Assembly: GCF_900101595.1 (NCBI RefSeq)
Contig: NZ_FMYY01000009.1
Location: 1-64,000 of the forward strand
Source of the DNA: Paenibacillus sp. cl123
GTDB lineage: Bacteria > Bacillota > Bacilli > Paenibacillales > NBRC-103111
Direction of reading: 5' to 3'
Length of the DNA: 64,000 nucleotides
Part shown: piece by piece, positions 33,331 to 41,562 of the stretch
Layout: every line of letters begins with the position of its first letter
How positions within the stretch are numbered: the first letter of the stretch is position 1
The notes under the pieces: model-generated
The model's input: only the letters and a program-made list of their open reading frames with translations
Told to the model about the DNA's origin: nothing
The model's database searches: none
Translations under genes and position numbers: made by a program

Positions 33331-34296
33331 CTAACGCTTCTCCAGACGGAATTCGCCTGAGTTCGTGCGGACATTCAGCTTGATGTCCCCTGATCCGAAA
33401 CTTCCTTCGATCCGCTTGCCTTCCTCCTGCTTGATCGTGTAAGACATGCCCTCCCACTCCACTTTTCCTTCGCCGGAGCCGCCGCGATAGTCCAGCTTCA
33501 GGGACTTCGGCTGCTGCGACAGCGCCACGATGACGTCGCCGCTCGATCCCTTCAGATCCGTATTGCGCGTTAATTCGTCCGCCTCCAGCCGAATCCTGCC
33601 GGAATCGGTATGTCCGGAAACGATCGCCTGACCGTCCTCCAGCTTCACATCGCCGCTCGTGGTCTCGAATTTCAGCTCCGCAGCCTTATAATCCTCTGCG
33701 TACAGATTGCCGGAACGCGTCTGCAGATCAATGGTTGTCGCCTGGATATCGACGGCTTGCACATTGCCGCTCGAGGCGTTGGCCAAGACCTTCTCCCCCT
33801 TCAACTGCTCCAGATGAATGTTGCCGCTGCTCGCTCGAATCTGCAGCTGATCCGCATTTATTCGTTCAAGCTGCACATCGCCGCTGGAGCTTTCGACGTT
33901 CAGCAGCTTCAAGCCCGTCTCCGGAACCTCTACCCGAAGCTCCAAATCCAGCCGCTGGATGCCGACGCCGACATCGTCAGGAACATCCACCGAGATGCGG
34001 GCCGTGTCGCCTTCCGGCTCGACCTTAAGCTTCAAGCCGTCCGCAAACTTCGCGCTCGCCTTGCCGCTGAGCCATACCCGGATCTGATCCGAGCTGCCTG
34101 GCACTATCTCCAGCTCCGTGCTTCCCGACTCCACGCGTACGGTGCGGACACGGCTGGCATCCAGCGACTGCTCCTGCTGAATGTCCTTGGCCCTGAACAG
34201 GAAGTCCCCTCCGGACCATAACCGCACCGGGTTCAATACGAACAACGCGATGAGGACCCCCGCTGCGATCAATATATAACCAAAGCTTTTTTTCAT
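33331..34296 (-). CDS. DUF4097 beta-strand-repeat membrane-anchored protein (LiaG-like)
   Basis: A 321-residue protein. One N-terminal membrane segment (FGYILIAAGVLIALFVL) is followed by repeated short beta units of the type VESSSGDVQLE, IRASSGNIHLE, ANASSGNVQAV and QTRSGNLYAE, the DUF4097 beta-helix-like repeat. LiaG of the Bacillus lia cell-envelope-stress operon has this build, so an envelope-stress role is a reasonable guess. The start is the ATG at 34296, preceded by GGAGAGG; an upstream ATG at 34311 overlaps that site. No two-component genes adjoin it. Confidence 0.87.
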   Translation of the reverse strand: MKKSFGYILIAAGVLIALFVLNPVRLWSGGDFLFRAKDIQQEQSLDASRVRTVRVESGSTELEIVPGSSDQIRVWLSGKASAKFADGLKLKVEPEGDTARISVDVPDDVGVGIQRLDLELRVEVPETGLKLLNVESSSGDVQLERINADQLQIRASSGNIHLEQLKGEKVLANASSGNVQAVDIQATTIDLQTRSGNLYAEDYKAAELKFETTSGDVKLEDGQAIVSGHTDSGRIRLEADELTRNTDLKGSSGDVIVALSQQPKSLKLDYRGGSGEGKVEWEGMSYTIKQEEGKRIEGSFGSGDIKLNVRTNSGEFRLEKR

Positions 34297-34543
34297 GTAT
34301 GACCTCTCCATTCCTTTTACCGTGGTTGGCGTTGACCGTGTCGGCCTGTATAGACACAGTATACCAATCGCCGCTTCCCGCAGCTTTGGACCTCCGAACG
34401 GAATTCAGACCCTCCTTTGGTCCAGTTATGACGCCAGCTTAACAGGCCCCTGCTCCCCATGCCTCGTCCCATTATACCTAAGTCCCGCGTGAAAGAACAC
34501 GTCTTATCGCCGGCAACGGCCTTCCGCTTCCCGGCGCCGTCTT

Positions 34544-34569
34544 GTTTAGAGAGAGAGGCCGAAGGTTAA
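34544..34569 (+). promoter_or_regulatory. Possible sigma-B-type promoter
   Basis: GTTTAG, 14 bases, GGTTAA resembles the general-stress pattern GTTTAA-N14-GGGTAT, about 70 bases before the stress protein gene. The -10 half is poor and it is unknown whether this organism has sigma-B. The rest of the 34297-34638 gap holds nothing I can assign. Confidence 0.3.
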
Positions 34570-34638
34570 GTAATTCATAAGCAAGACAGGGTTGCTACAG
34601 AATAAAGCACCCACTACTTATTTTGGGAGGTTATTCGA

Positions 34639-35325
34639 ATGAGCAAACAAATTGTCGGTGTATTCAACAATGAAGAAGAAGCGATTCGCGTTATTGAACA
34701 GTTGAAAAGTGAAGGATATCGCAGTGAAGATATTTCCGTCATCGGGAAAAACCGCGGCGATCTCGATACAATCTCTTCCGATACCGGAACAAATGTAGAA
34801 ACCGGCGCAATGACCGGCGCGGCTACGGGCGGCATGGTCGGCGGCGTTACCGGGCTGCTTGCCGGTATCGGCGCGCTGGCGATCCCGGCGATCGGCCCTA
34901 TCCTCGCAGCCGGACCGATCGCGGCAACGCTCGCCGGCGCCGCAGTCGGAGCCGGCGCGGGGGGAATCGTCGGCGGCCTGATCGGCCTAGGCATTCCGGA
35001 GGACGAGGCTCGCACCTATGATGATTACGTCCAACAAGGCAAAATCCTGGTCTTGGTCGAATCGAATGCCGAGCGCGATTCCCGAGCGATCGAAACGTTC
35101 CGGACTCACCGCTCGCTGAACGAGAGCCGGTACCCTTACCCGGAAGCCGATGTAAGCGCGGCCCGCGATGCGGACGGTCCGCTTGAGCGCGCTTGGGACA
35201 AGACCAAGGAAACGGCTCGCCATGCCGTAGATTCCACGCTGGATGCGGTTGACCGCCTCGATGGCAAGATCGACCGCAATCGCGACCGTACCCTGGAAGA
35301 GGACGGGCTGGCGCGACGGCATTAA
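34639..35325 (+). CDS. General stress protein, YflT/GSP17M-like
   Basis: A 228-residue protein. The N-terminal YflT-type domain starts KQIVGVFNNEEEAIRVIEQLKSEGY and contains ISVIGKN. A long Gly/Ala-rich hydrophobic middle (about 55-118) could insert in a membrane. The C-terminal tail is highly charged and helical (KTKETARHAVDSTLDAVDRL). YflT (GSP17M) belongs to the heat and general-stress regulon in Bacillus. TTGGGAGG is the ribosome binding site. Terminator at 35466-35502. Confidence 0.88.
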   Translation: MSKQIVGVFNNEEEAIRVIEQLKSEGYRSEDISVIGKNRGDLDTISSDTGTNVETGAMTGAATGGMVGGVTGLLAGIGALAIPAIGPILAAGPIAATLAGAAVGAGAGGIVGGLIGLGIPEDEARTYDDYVQQGKILVLVESNAERDSRAIETFRTHRSLNESRYPYPEADVSAARDADGPLERAWDKTKETARHAVDSTLDAVDRLDGKIDRNRDRTLEEDGLARRH

Positions 35326-35465
35326 GCGGCCCCGGAGAACGCGCAAGCGGAGCTTGTCCGCATCGGCGCTTAACAACCCGGCCAGCGCAGGACAAGCCCG
35401 GCGCCCCGGCCGAAATATGCGCTGGCGCCAGCCGGTCTGGGCCGCGCCGATATAGCCATACGATC

Positions 35466-35502
35466 AAGAAGGACCTGCCCGGCAATCGGGCAGGTCCTTC
35501 TT
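35466..35502. terminator. Bidirectional terminator
   Basis: A 16-base perfect stem (AAGAAGGACCTGCCCG with its complement) around a five-base loop, between the convergent stress-protein and UvrC-like genes. Just beyond it, at 35530-35600, an imperfect tandem repeat of about 26 bases (CTTCCGCCAYGG..TTGCTCCACTC) runs to the end of the UvrC-like gene. Confidence 0.8.
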
Positions 35503-35593
35503 CTGCATTCATCACGGCTAGCTCTGTGCGCTTCCGCCATGGCTTGCTCCACTCACTTCCGCCACGGGCTTGCTCCACTCGCCTTCGTCACGG

Positions 35594-36727
35594 CTAGCCT
35601 TGCTCGTCTTCATTCCGAGCGGCTCGGCTCATCCGGTACTCGTAATTTTGCTTGCACAGCAGCAGCAGATCATATTTGAGCCCCCGCTTCGGACGGGTAA
35701 TAACCGGGCTCCTCCGTACTCCCCGCCTGCGCAGAGAAGATTTCACGAAGCCGGGATCGCCGACCTGATTCACGATCAGCTCATGGGGAGGATTGTCCGC
35801 ATAGCGCTCCACCAAGAATCGGTCGCAGGCCGTCTCCTGCCATCCCGCGGTCAGCTCATAGAGCTGAAAGTCGCGCAGCATCCCCTGCTGCACCTTGGCG
35901 ACCATCACCCCGCTCTCGCCGAAATACAGCACATCCTGATCCAGCTCGCCTTCGCGATCCACAATCTGCTTGTCCGGCACCTTCTGCAGATTGCGGATAT
36001 GGCTCAGCATGTTCTGAGCCTTCTCGAACTCCAGACGCTCCGCGTACCAGGTCATTCGCTCGCTCATCGCCCCGATCAGCGCCTCGCCCTGATGAGCGAG
36101 CAGCCCGGCGGCCTGCCGAACCCTCTCCCGGTACTCCTCCTCGGAGATGAGACCTTCGCAGACTCCGCTGCACTTGCCGATATGATACAGCAGGCAAACC
36201 TTCTTGGGCAAAACCGTACACGTGCGCAAACCATAGTGGTCGGTGACGAATTCGAGAAGCGCGTCGCGGAACCGGCTGCTCTTGAATGGCCCAAGCCGCT
36301 GGATGCCGGCCCCGCTTGCAGCCTTCTTCCCGGCAAGCCCATCCTGCGCGGGAGGGGGCAGACGGCTGCTCCGGTTGCGGTAATACACCTCCAGACGGGG
36401 CAGCCTCTCGGAGGTCAGCTGGAGGTAGGCGTATCCGCTGTTATCTTTTTTGAGCGCGCGGTTATAGGGGGGCTTATGGATTTTGATCAAATTATTTTCC
36501 AGCAGCAAGCTTTCGGATTCGTTGTTGACGAGCACGACCTCGATCGAAGCGATCTCCGCGACGAGCTGGCGAATCCGCTTCTCGGCGTGAGTTTGACGGA
36601 AATAGGAGCGCAGCCGGTTGCGCAAGCATTTGGATTTGCCGACATAGAGAATACGGCCCGAGTCGTTCTTCATCAGGTAACAACCAGGGCTAAGCGGATA
36701 TTCATGAGCCTGAAAGACGAACGGCAT
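35594..36727 (-). CDS. Short UvrC-like protein: GIY-YIG nuclease plus UVR domain
   Basis: A 377-residue protein that lines up with the N-terminal half of UvrC. The GIY-YIG domain (about 12-95) has SPGCYLMKNDSGRILYVGKS, a Cys-rich stretch LLYHIGKCSGVCEG and a UVR motif (MTWYAERLEFEKAQNMLSHI). The RNase H-like and helix-hairpin-helix parts of UvrC that make the 5' incision are missing, as in the Cho type of enzyme, though this protein is longer than Cho. A repair role in 3' incision is likely. The ribosome binding site is GGAGGAGGG. Confidence 0.87.
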   Translation of the reverse strand: MPFVFQAHEYPLSPGCYLMKNDSGRILYVGKSKCLRNRLRSYFRQTHAEKRIRQLVAEIASIEVVLVNNESESLLLENNLIKIHKPPYNRALKKDNSGYAYLQLTSERLPRLEVYYRNRSSRLPPPAQDGLAGKKAASGAGIQRLGPFKSSRFRDALLEFVTDHYGLRTCTVLPKKVCLLYHIGKCSGVCEGLISEEEYRERVRQAAGLLAHQGEALIGAMSERMTWYAERLEFEKAQNMLSHIRNLQKVPDKQIVDREGELDQDVLYFGESGVMVAKVQQGMLRDFQLYELTAGWQETACDRFLVERYADNPPHELIVNQVGDPGFVKSSLRRRGVRRSPVITRPKRGLKYDLLLLCKQNYEYRMSRAARNEDEQG

Positions 36728-36920
36728 GAATGACCCTCCTCCACCAGTTTTCTAGGGCAAGTTATGAACGATGACGAATGCACGTTCCCCTTAGTATACA
36801 ACATTTTCCTTGCGGTTCCTATATCCGTCCAGGCTGCAAACCGCGAGCGGCTAGCCGGGTTTTCCACTCCATCGCCGCCTGGATGCCACGGGTGCCGTCT
36901 TCCCCTCGCTCGCCGGAAGA

Positions 36921-37553
36921 CTATTGAACCCCCTGCTCCCGCTCCTCCCCCCGGGCGAACCGGGCTTCCACCTTACGACTGATGAGCAGCGACACCGCGA
37001 TGAGCAGCACGATATACAGCAGCTGAAGCGGATTCTCGATATATCTCTGCGGATCATGACCGATGTAAGAGACGACAAACACCATGATCCCCTTGCCCAG
37101 CGCAATCGCAAGCAGGAAGGAGCGTGTCCGCATCCGGGCGATGGCGGCGGCTGTATTGATCACGACGAAGGGGCCGACAGGCGAGATGCTGAGCAGAAAT
37201 ACATAGCTGAACGCATGCTTGCGAATCCAGGCCATCGCCCGGGCGACCTTGGGCCGGCGCGACAGGCGCTGGACGAAGCGGTGATCCGCTATCCGGCGCA
37301 AAATCCAGAAGGTAACCATGCAGCCGGCTACCATGCCGATCCAGGAATAAAGAAACCCGAGCCACATGCCGTATACGGCCGCATTGACCCCCACGATAAG
37401 TAAAGTAGGGAGCGGGGGAATAAAAGATTTGAGGAAAGGCAACGCGAGGCCGGGCAGAGGTCCCAGCGACCTGTAGCTTTGCAGCATGCTCCTCATGTTC
37501 TCTTCCGTGAGTTGTTCCATCATATCCGATATATTCATCGCAAAGGTTCGCAT
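36921..37553 (-). CDS. TVP38/TMEM64-family membrane protein (VTT domain)
   Basis: A 210-residue integral membrane protein. The SNARE-associated/VTT domain has the FIPPLPTLLIVGVNAAVYG and SWIGMVAGCMVTFWILRR segments and ISPVGPFVVINTAAAI. These proteins are related to DedA transporters and are thought to move lipids or lipid-linked molecules. The start at 37553 follows AGGGGACAG. Single-gene unit, divergent from serS across the DnaA-box region. Confidence 0.87.
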   Translation of the reverse strand: MRTFAMNISDMMEQLTEENMRSMLQSYRSLGPLPGLALPFLKSFIPPLPTLLIVGVNAAVYGMWLGFLYSWIGMVAGCMVTFWILRRIADHRFVQRLSRRPKVARAMAWIRKHAFSYVFLLSISPVGPFVVINTAAAIARMRTRSFLLAIALGKGIMVFVVSYIGHDPQRYIENPLQLLYIVLLIAVSLLISRKVEARFARGEEREQGVQ

Positions 37554-37694
37554 CCATTTCTGTCCCCTGTACGGTCAGGGCTTCTTTCCTTATCTTATCA
37601 TGAACAAGGGGATACGGTCAGTTCATTCCCTGCCGAGACAGGCGGTTCCCTCGCCGAATGTGAACAAATCTGGAAACCGGCGACCTATATCCCC
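37554..37694. other. Spacer before the DnaA-box cluster
   Basis: Left part of the 538-base gap between the TVP38 and serS genes. No gene or clear signal is visible here. The rest of the gap is covered by the DnaA-box cluster, the serS promoter and the T-box leader. Confidence 0.5.
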
Positions 37695-37794
37695 TGTGGA
37701 TATCAGCTTCTGTGGATATGTTTATAGCCTTACTCGAGTTTATACACATAAAGGGAATTTGGCCTGTGAGCTATGTGTATAAGTCTGTGGATAA
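37695..37794. promoter_or_regulatory. Cluster of five DnaA-box-like 9-mers
   Basis: Within 100 bases there are TGTGGATAT (37695-37703), TGTGGATAT (37711-37719), TTATACACA (37740-37748), TGTGTATAA (37774-37782) and TGTGGATAA (37786-37794). The last is the exact complement of TTATCCACA, and the middle two fit TTATNCACA. The cluster ends 11 bases before the serS -35 box. It may titrate DnaA or regulate serS. There are no dnaA or dnaN genes here, so it is not a standard chromosomal origin. Confidence 0.65.
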
Positions 37795-37804
37795 ATTTAT
37801 AGGC

Positions 37805-37834
37805 TTGCATATCCGTCCGCTGTCAGGCTATACT
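37805..37834 (+). promoter_or_regulatory. Promoter of serS
   Basis: TTGCAT (37805-37810), 18 bases, TATACT (37829-37834). Transcription would start near 37841, at the 5' edge of the T-box leader. Confidence 0.7.
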
Positions 37835-37840
37835 ATTACA

Positions 37841-38062
37841 AAATTCAGATCGATCATTTGCCGTTGAAGAGCATCCAACTCGGAGGCGTTCTCGTCAAGG
37901 GGTCTCGCGAGGAGCTTGTTTCCTCGCCCGCTCCCCCTAAGTTAACCGGTGCCGCCCGTTATCGCGGATCAAAGTGGATTGGACCTGCCGGGTCCGGTCA
38001 ATTTGGGTGGCACCGCGAGTCCTGAGCGCTCCTCGTCCCATGTGGATGAGGGCGCTTTTTGC
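37841..38062 (+). ncRNA. T-box leader of serS
   Basis: A tRNA-sensing riboswitch. The T-box core GGGTGGCACCGCG lies at 38005-38017. A terminator stem follows (AGCGCTCCTC with GAGGGCGCT, about 38025-38056) with a T-run. Stem I begins near GAAGAGCATCCAACTC. Uncharged seryl-tRNA would pair with the core and favour the antiterminator, switching on the synthetase gene. The specifier codon was not assigned with certainty. Confidence 0.9.
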
Positions 38063-38091
38063 TTATTTCAGGACAAAAGGAGCGGTGAACC

Positions 38092-39384
38092 ATGTTAGAG
38101 CTGGATTGGATACACGAACATGAGGAACAGATTCAACAAGTGGCGGATCAGAAGGGAATACGCATAGCCATACGGGAGCTGCTGGCGGTGGATGCGGACA
38201 GACGCCGCCTGCTCCGTCAGGTCGAGGAGCTGCGCCGGCAGCGAAACAGGGATTCGGAAGCGATAGCTGCCCAGCTGCGAGGCGGTCATACGGTTGAGGC
38301 GGAGAAGCTGAAGCATGGGGTCAAAGAGGTGAACGGGCGGCTGGCCGTGCTGGAGTCGGAGCTGGATGCCGCGCAGCGGCGGCTGCGCGAGCTGATGCTG
38401 CTTGTGCCGAATCCCGTCTCCCCCGATACGCCCCGCGGCTATTCGGAGGCGGATAATGTGGAGTGCCGGCGGTTCGGAGAGCCGCCCTCGTTCGGCTTCG
38501 AGCCGCGGGATCATATGGCGCTGGGCGATCTGCACCGGATTATCGATGTGCCGCGCGGCGTCCGGACAGCCGGCAGCCGCCAGTATTACCTGCAAGGCGC
38601 AGGCGCTCTGCTGCATCGTGCCGTTCAGCAGCTTGCGCTGGATATGCTGCTCGCCCGCGGCTTTACACTGCTTGAAGTCCCCCTAATGGCCCGCACGGAG
38701 TCGCTGGTGAATACCGGCTTCTTCCCCACAGGGGAGGATCAGACTTTTCCGATCAAGGGGGAGGACAAATGGCTGGTCGGCACGTCGGAGGTGCCGCTCA
38801 TCGCTTACTACAGCGGGGAAGTGGTGGACTTGTCGCAGCCGCTTCGGCTTGCCGCCGTCTCCACTTGCTTTCGGAGCGAGGTTGGCTCGGCCGGCAAGGA
38901 TGTGCACGGGCTGTACCGGGTGCATCAGTTCGCCAAGGTCGAGCAGGTCATTCTATGCGAGGCCGACCCGGAGCTGTCGGAGCGCTTGCTGCAGGAGATC
39001 ACCCGCAATGCGGAGGACCTGCTCCGTCTGCTGGAGCTTCCCTACCGGGTAATGGCTGTCTGCGCCGGCGATATGTCCGCCAAAAGCTATAAGCAGTATG
39101 ACATCGAAACCTGGATGCCAAGCCGGCAGGCCTATGGGGAGACCCATTCGGCATCCGCCCTGCTGGACTACCAGGCGCGGCGGGCTCAAATCCGTTACCG
39201 CAAGGACGGCCAGCTCCGCTGCTGCCATACGCTGAACAATACCGCCGTCGCTACGCCCCGTATCCTGATCCCGCTGCTGGAAAATCATCAGCAGGAGGAT
39301 GGCTCCATCCGGATTCCGCAGGCTTTGCGGCCGTACATGAACGGCCTGGAGCTTCTGATCCCGCCTGGGGAGAGGAGGCAGTAA
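38092..39384 (+). CDS. serS: Seryl-tRNA synthetase
   Basis: A 430-residue class II synthetase that charges tRNA-Ser. The N-terminal two-helix arm (about 30-105) is rich in Arg and Glu. Class II motif regions are present: TAGSRQYYLQGAGALLHRAV, then FRSEVGSAGKDVHGLYRVHQF, then the C-terminal GETHSAS.., NTAVATPR and IRIPQALRPYM. AAGGAGCGG precedes the ATG. Controlled by the T-box upstream. In place of the common LIPTAE it has LVGTSEVPLIAYYSGE, so it diverges from the standard bacterial SerRS and may be a second copy. Confidence 0.95.
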   Translation: MLELDWIHEHEEQIQQVADQKGIRIAIRELLAVDADRRRLLRQVEELRRQRNRDSEAIAAQLRGGHTVEAEKLKHGVKEVNGRLAVLESELDAAQRRLRELMLLVPNPVSPDTPRGYSEADNVECRRFGEPPSFGFEPRDHMALGDLHRIIDVPRGVRTAGSRQYYLQGAGALLHRAVQQLALDMLLARGFTLLEVPLMARTESLVNTGFFPTGEDQTFPIKGEDKWLVGTSEVPLIAYYSGEVVDLSQPLRLAAVSTCFRSEVGSAGKDVHGLYRVHQFAKVEQVILCEADPELSERLLQEITRNAEDLLRLLELPYRVMAVCAGDMSAKSYKQYDIETWMPSRQAYGETHSASALLDYQARRAQIRYRKDGQLRCCHTLNNTAVATPRILIPLLENHQQEDGSIRIPQALRPYMNGLELLIPPGERRQ

Positions 39385-39466
39385 GCTCCGGTCCGGCTCG
39401 GTCCGGTCTAACCCTGCCTGGTCCGTCCAGTTGGGGCGACTCCAGCCAAGCTGTCTGCCCCCCGGC

Positions 39467-39958
39467 TTAGTGCACCCGGCTTTTCCCCTGGTCCATAAAC
39501 CAGACAAGGAACAGCCGGGAAGCTCCCAGGGAAAGCATCACGGACAGGAACGTCCAGTACCAAGCCCAGCCGGTATAAGTAATCAGTTCCGTATATTTCT
39601 CAATCAGATACTCCAGAATCGTGCCTCCCGATGCATACGCGGCGAAATAACCAAACTTCAGCAGCGGGCGGGCTTGGCGCGGGTAATACATATTCACGTA
39701 ACAGGCGATGACCGGGAACACCAGAAATTCAAAGGCAAAGCTGGTCCTCGTCGCCACCCTAAACTCCCGTATCGGATAATCCAGCAGTCCGGCCTCCACG
39801 ACGAGCAGTCCCAATATCCAGCTCGAGCATTGCTGGAACAGAAACACGGCCTGAACCTTGCGTGGCTGAGTCCGGTGAATCTTCAGGAGCGCGGCGGCTG
39901 AGATGACATAGACGGCAATTAGCAGCCATCTCTCCAATGTCCAGTAGGCCAAGTTCAT
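39467..39958 (-). CDS. CBO0543-family membrane protein (second of pair)
   Basis: A 163-residue protein with about five membrane segments. The family pattern shows in LLVVEAGLLDYPIREFRVATRTSFAFEFLVFPVIACYVNMYYP, where a PIREF and a Y/FP segment recur in both neighbours. Function unknown. Its start overlaps the previous gene by four bases (ATGA). Confidence 0.8.
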   Translation of the reverse strand: MNLAYWTLERWLLIAVYVISAAALLKIHRTQPRKVQAVFLFQQCSSWILGLLVVEAGLLDYPIREFRVATRTSFAFEFLVFPVIACYVNMYYPRQARPLLKFGYFAAYASGGTILEYLIEKYTELITYTGWAWYWTFLSVMLSLGASRLFLVWFMDQGKSRVH

Positions 39959-40446
39959 AGCTCTCCACCCGCCTGTCCTCTAGACGCCAGGCGAAAGTAC
40001 CAGCGATAATACCGGTAGATCATATAAAACACGGTCAGCCCCAGCACAAAATTCATCTGCCACTTCCAATGCAGCGGATGAATCAGGTCCGTGTAACGGG
40101 CGACGAGCACACCAAACAGCGTATAGGCGCCGGCGTACAAGGCGGAATACAGCAGACGTATCGGCCAGGGGCGGTGCTGCGGGTAATTCAGACAATAGAA
40201 CACGCACATGCTCGGATACAGGGCATAGTTAAACGTAAAATTGGTAGATCCCGCTTTCACGAATTCCCGCACCGGGTTTTCGTTCCAGCCCAGCTCTGCC
40301 AGCAATAAACTGAGACTCCAGGTAAACAGCTGATCTGCGAAATGAATGATAACGGCCTCGCGCCGCTTTTGCCGCGGCACGAAGACAGCCAATGACACGA
40401 TGACGATTATCCATACGGCGCATAAAACAATTCGTTCTGCCGTCAT
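39955..40446 (-). CDS. CBO0543-family membrane protein (first of pair)
   Basis: A 163-residue protein with about five membrane segments, paralogous to the next gene (LLLAELGWNENPVREFVKAG, NYALYPSMCVFYCLNYP). The ATG at 40446 sits behind GAGGAG; a GTG at 40461 overlaps that site and is less likely. The tandem, translationally coupled pair suggests a hetero-oligomeric membrane protein. Function unknown. Confidence 0.8.
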   Translation of the reverse strand: MTAERIVLCAVWIIVIVSLAVFVPRQKRREAVIIHFADQLFTWSLSLLLAELGWNENPVREFVKAGSTNFTFNYALYPSMCVFYCLNYPQHRPWPIRLLYSALYAGAYTLFGVLVARYTDLIHPLHWKWQMNFVLGLTVFYMIYRYYRWYFRLASRGQAGGEL

Positions 40447-40618
40447 AAACCCGCTCCTCACTCGGCTACTCGGCTGTATGCCTCAAGTATTTCCTTCCCC
40501 CGATGGGAATAACCGCGAACGACGGCCATTGCGAGGTGCTGACGGCATGTACGGCTTCCAAATAAACGCATAAGATCCCTTGCACCTCGGCAAGCTAGCA
40601 AGCAGGAGGTGTTTATTC

Positions 40619-40774
40619 ATGAACCAGCAGCAGGAAAATGAAGGCTTCAAAGCCGAGCATGCCATCGAGGTAAACGACGGAGACGTGATGGATTATACCA
40701 AGGATTATATTTACGGAAGCGACCAGAGCCAATATGTGGAGCAGGAAGAAGCCGGCAGCGAGACAGAGGGATAA
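40619..40774 (+). CDS. Small acidic protein, 51 residues
   Basis: A short, very acidic protein (many Glu, Asp and Gln) without Cys. The ATG at 40619 follows AGGAGGTG at perfect spacing, which is the main reason to call it. No domain was recognised. It lies just upstream of the carbonic anhydrase promoter and may be a free-standing unit. Confidence 0.65.
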   Translation: MNQQQENEGFKAEHAIEVNDGDVMDYTKDYIYGSDQSQYVEQEEAGSETEG

Positions 40775-40786
40775 GCAAATTTTGGG

Positions 40787-40837
40787 TTGACTCTCGAAGA
40801 ATACGCATCAATAATAGATGATACGCGTATTCGAGAG
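40787..40837 (+). promoter_or_regulatory. Carbonic anhydrase promoter with long inverted repeat
   Basis: -35 TTGACT (40787-40792), 17 bases, -10 AATAAT (40810-40815). An inverted repeat CTCTCGAAgaATACGC (40791-40806) and GCGTATTCGAGAG (40825-40837) surrounds the -10 region. It could be an operator for a dimeric repressor or form a 5' hairpin. Confidence 0.6.
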
Positions 40838-40851
40838 GGAGGCGGTTATGG

Positions 40852-41427
40852 ATGTCGTTAGTTTCAGAGCTCATGGCGTATAACAAACAATTTGTGGATC
40901 AGAAGGAATATGAAGCCTACTTGACCGACAAGTATCCGGATAAAAAAATCGCGATTCTCACCTGCATGGATACTCGCCTGGTCGAGCTGCTGCCCAAGGC
41001 TTTGAATCTGCGCAACGGGGACGCCAAAATCATCAAAAACGCCGGTGCGATTCTCACCCAGCCCTTCGGCAGCGCCATGCGCAGTATTTTAGTCGCCATC
41101 TATGAGATGGGCGCCCGCGAGGTGCTCGTAATTGGCCATTACGGCTGCGGGATGACGAAGCTGGACGCGAAGGCTATGGTCGCCAAGTTCAAACAGCAGG
41201 GGATTTCCGATCAGGTGCTGTCCACGCTGGAGCACTCGGGCATTCGGATGGAGCGTTTCCTGCAGGGCTTCGAAAGTCCAAGAGAGGGCGTCTTGCACAG
41301 CGTTTCTATCATCCGCAACCATCCGCTCGTGCCGGCAGCCGTTCCCGTCCACGGCTTCCTTATCCATCCCGATACGGGCTCGCTGGAGCTCGTCGTCGAA
41401 GATTACCAGGCGACACCGGCGGTCTAA
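40852..41427 (+). CDS. Beta-class carbonic anhydrase
   Basis: A 191-residue enzyme that interconverts CO2 and bicarbonate. Zinc ligands are Cys38, His96 and Cys99 with the Asp40-Arg42 dyad (CMDTR, HYGCG). It belongs to the YbcF/YtiB-like short group. The start at 40852 has GGGAGG nine bases upstream. A strong terminator follows. Confidence 0.94.
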   Translation: MSLVSELMAYNKQFVDQKEYEAYLTDKYPDKKIAILTCMDTRLVELLPKALNLRNGDAKIIKNAGAILTQPFGSAMRSILVAIYEMGAREVLVIGHYGCGMTKLDAKAMVAKFKQQGISDQVLSTLEHSGIRMERFLQGFESPREGVLHSVSIIRNHPLVPAAVPVHGFLIHPDTGSLELVVEDYQATPAV

Positions 41428-41459
41428 GCAACCGTCGCTGCCGGTGCAGCCCAAGGGAC

Positions 41460-41502
41460 GCACGAAGAAGCCTGTCTGCCGTGCAGACAGGCTTCTTCGT
41501 GC
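41460..41502. terminator. Bidirectional terminator
   Basis: A perfect 20-base stem starting GCACGAAGAAGCC with a three-base loop, between the convergent carbonic anhydrase and YkvA genes. Confidence 0.85.
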
Positions 41503-41562
41503 AGGACGGCGCGCTTCGCCATAGCTGAGCCGGCCGGAAGCCAGGGCCCCGGGTCCGCCCGC

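Noticed and set aside
37695-37794. Chromosomal replication origin
   Set aside because: DnaA boxes are present but there is no dnaA, dnaN or A+T-rich unwinding region, and the genes around are serS and TVP38.
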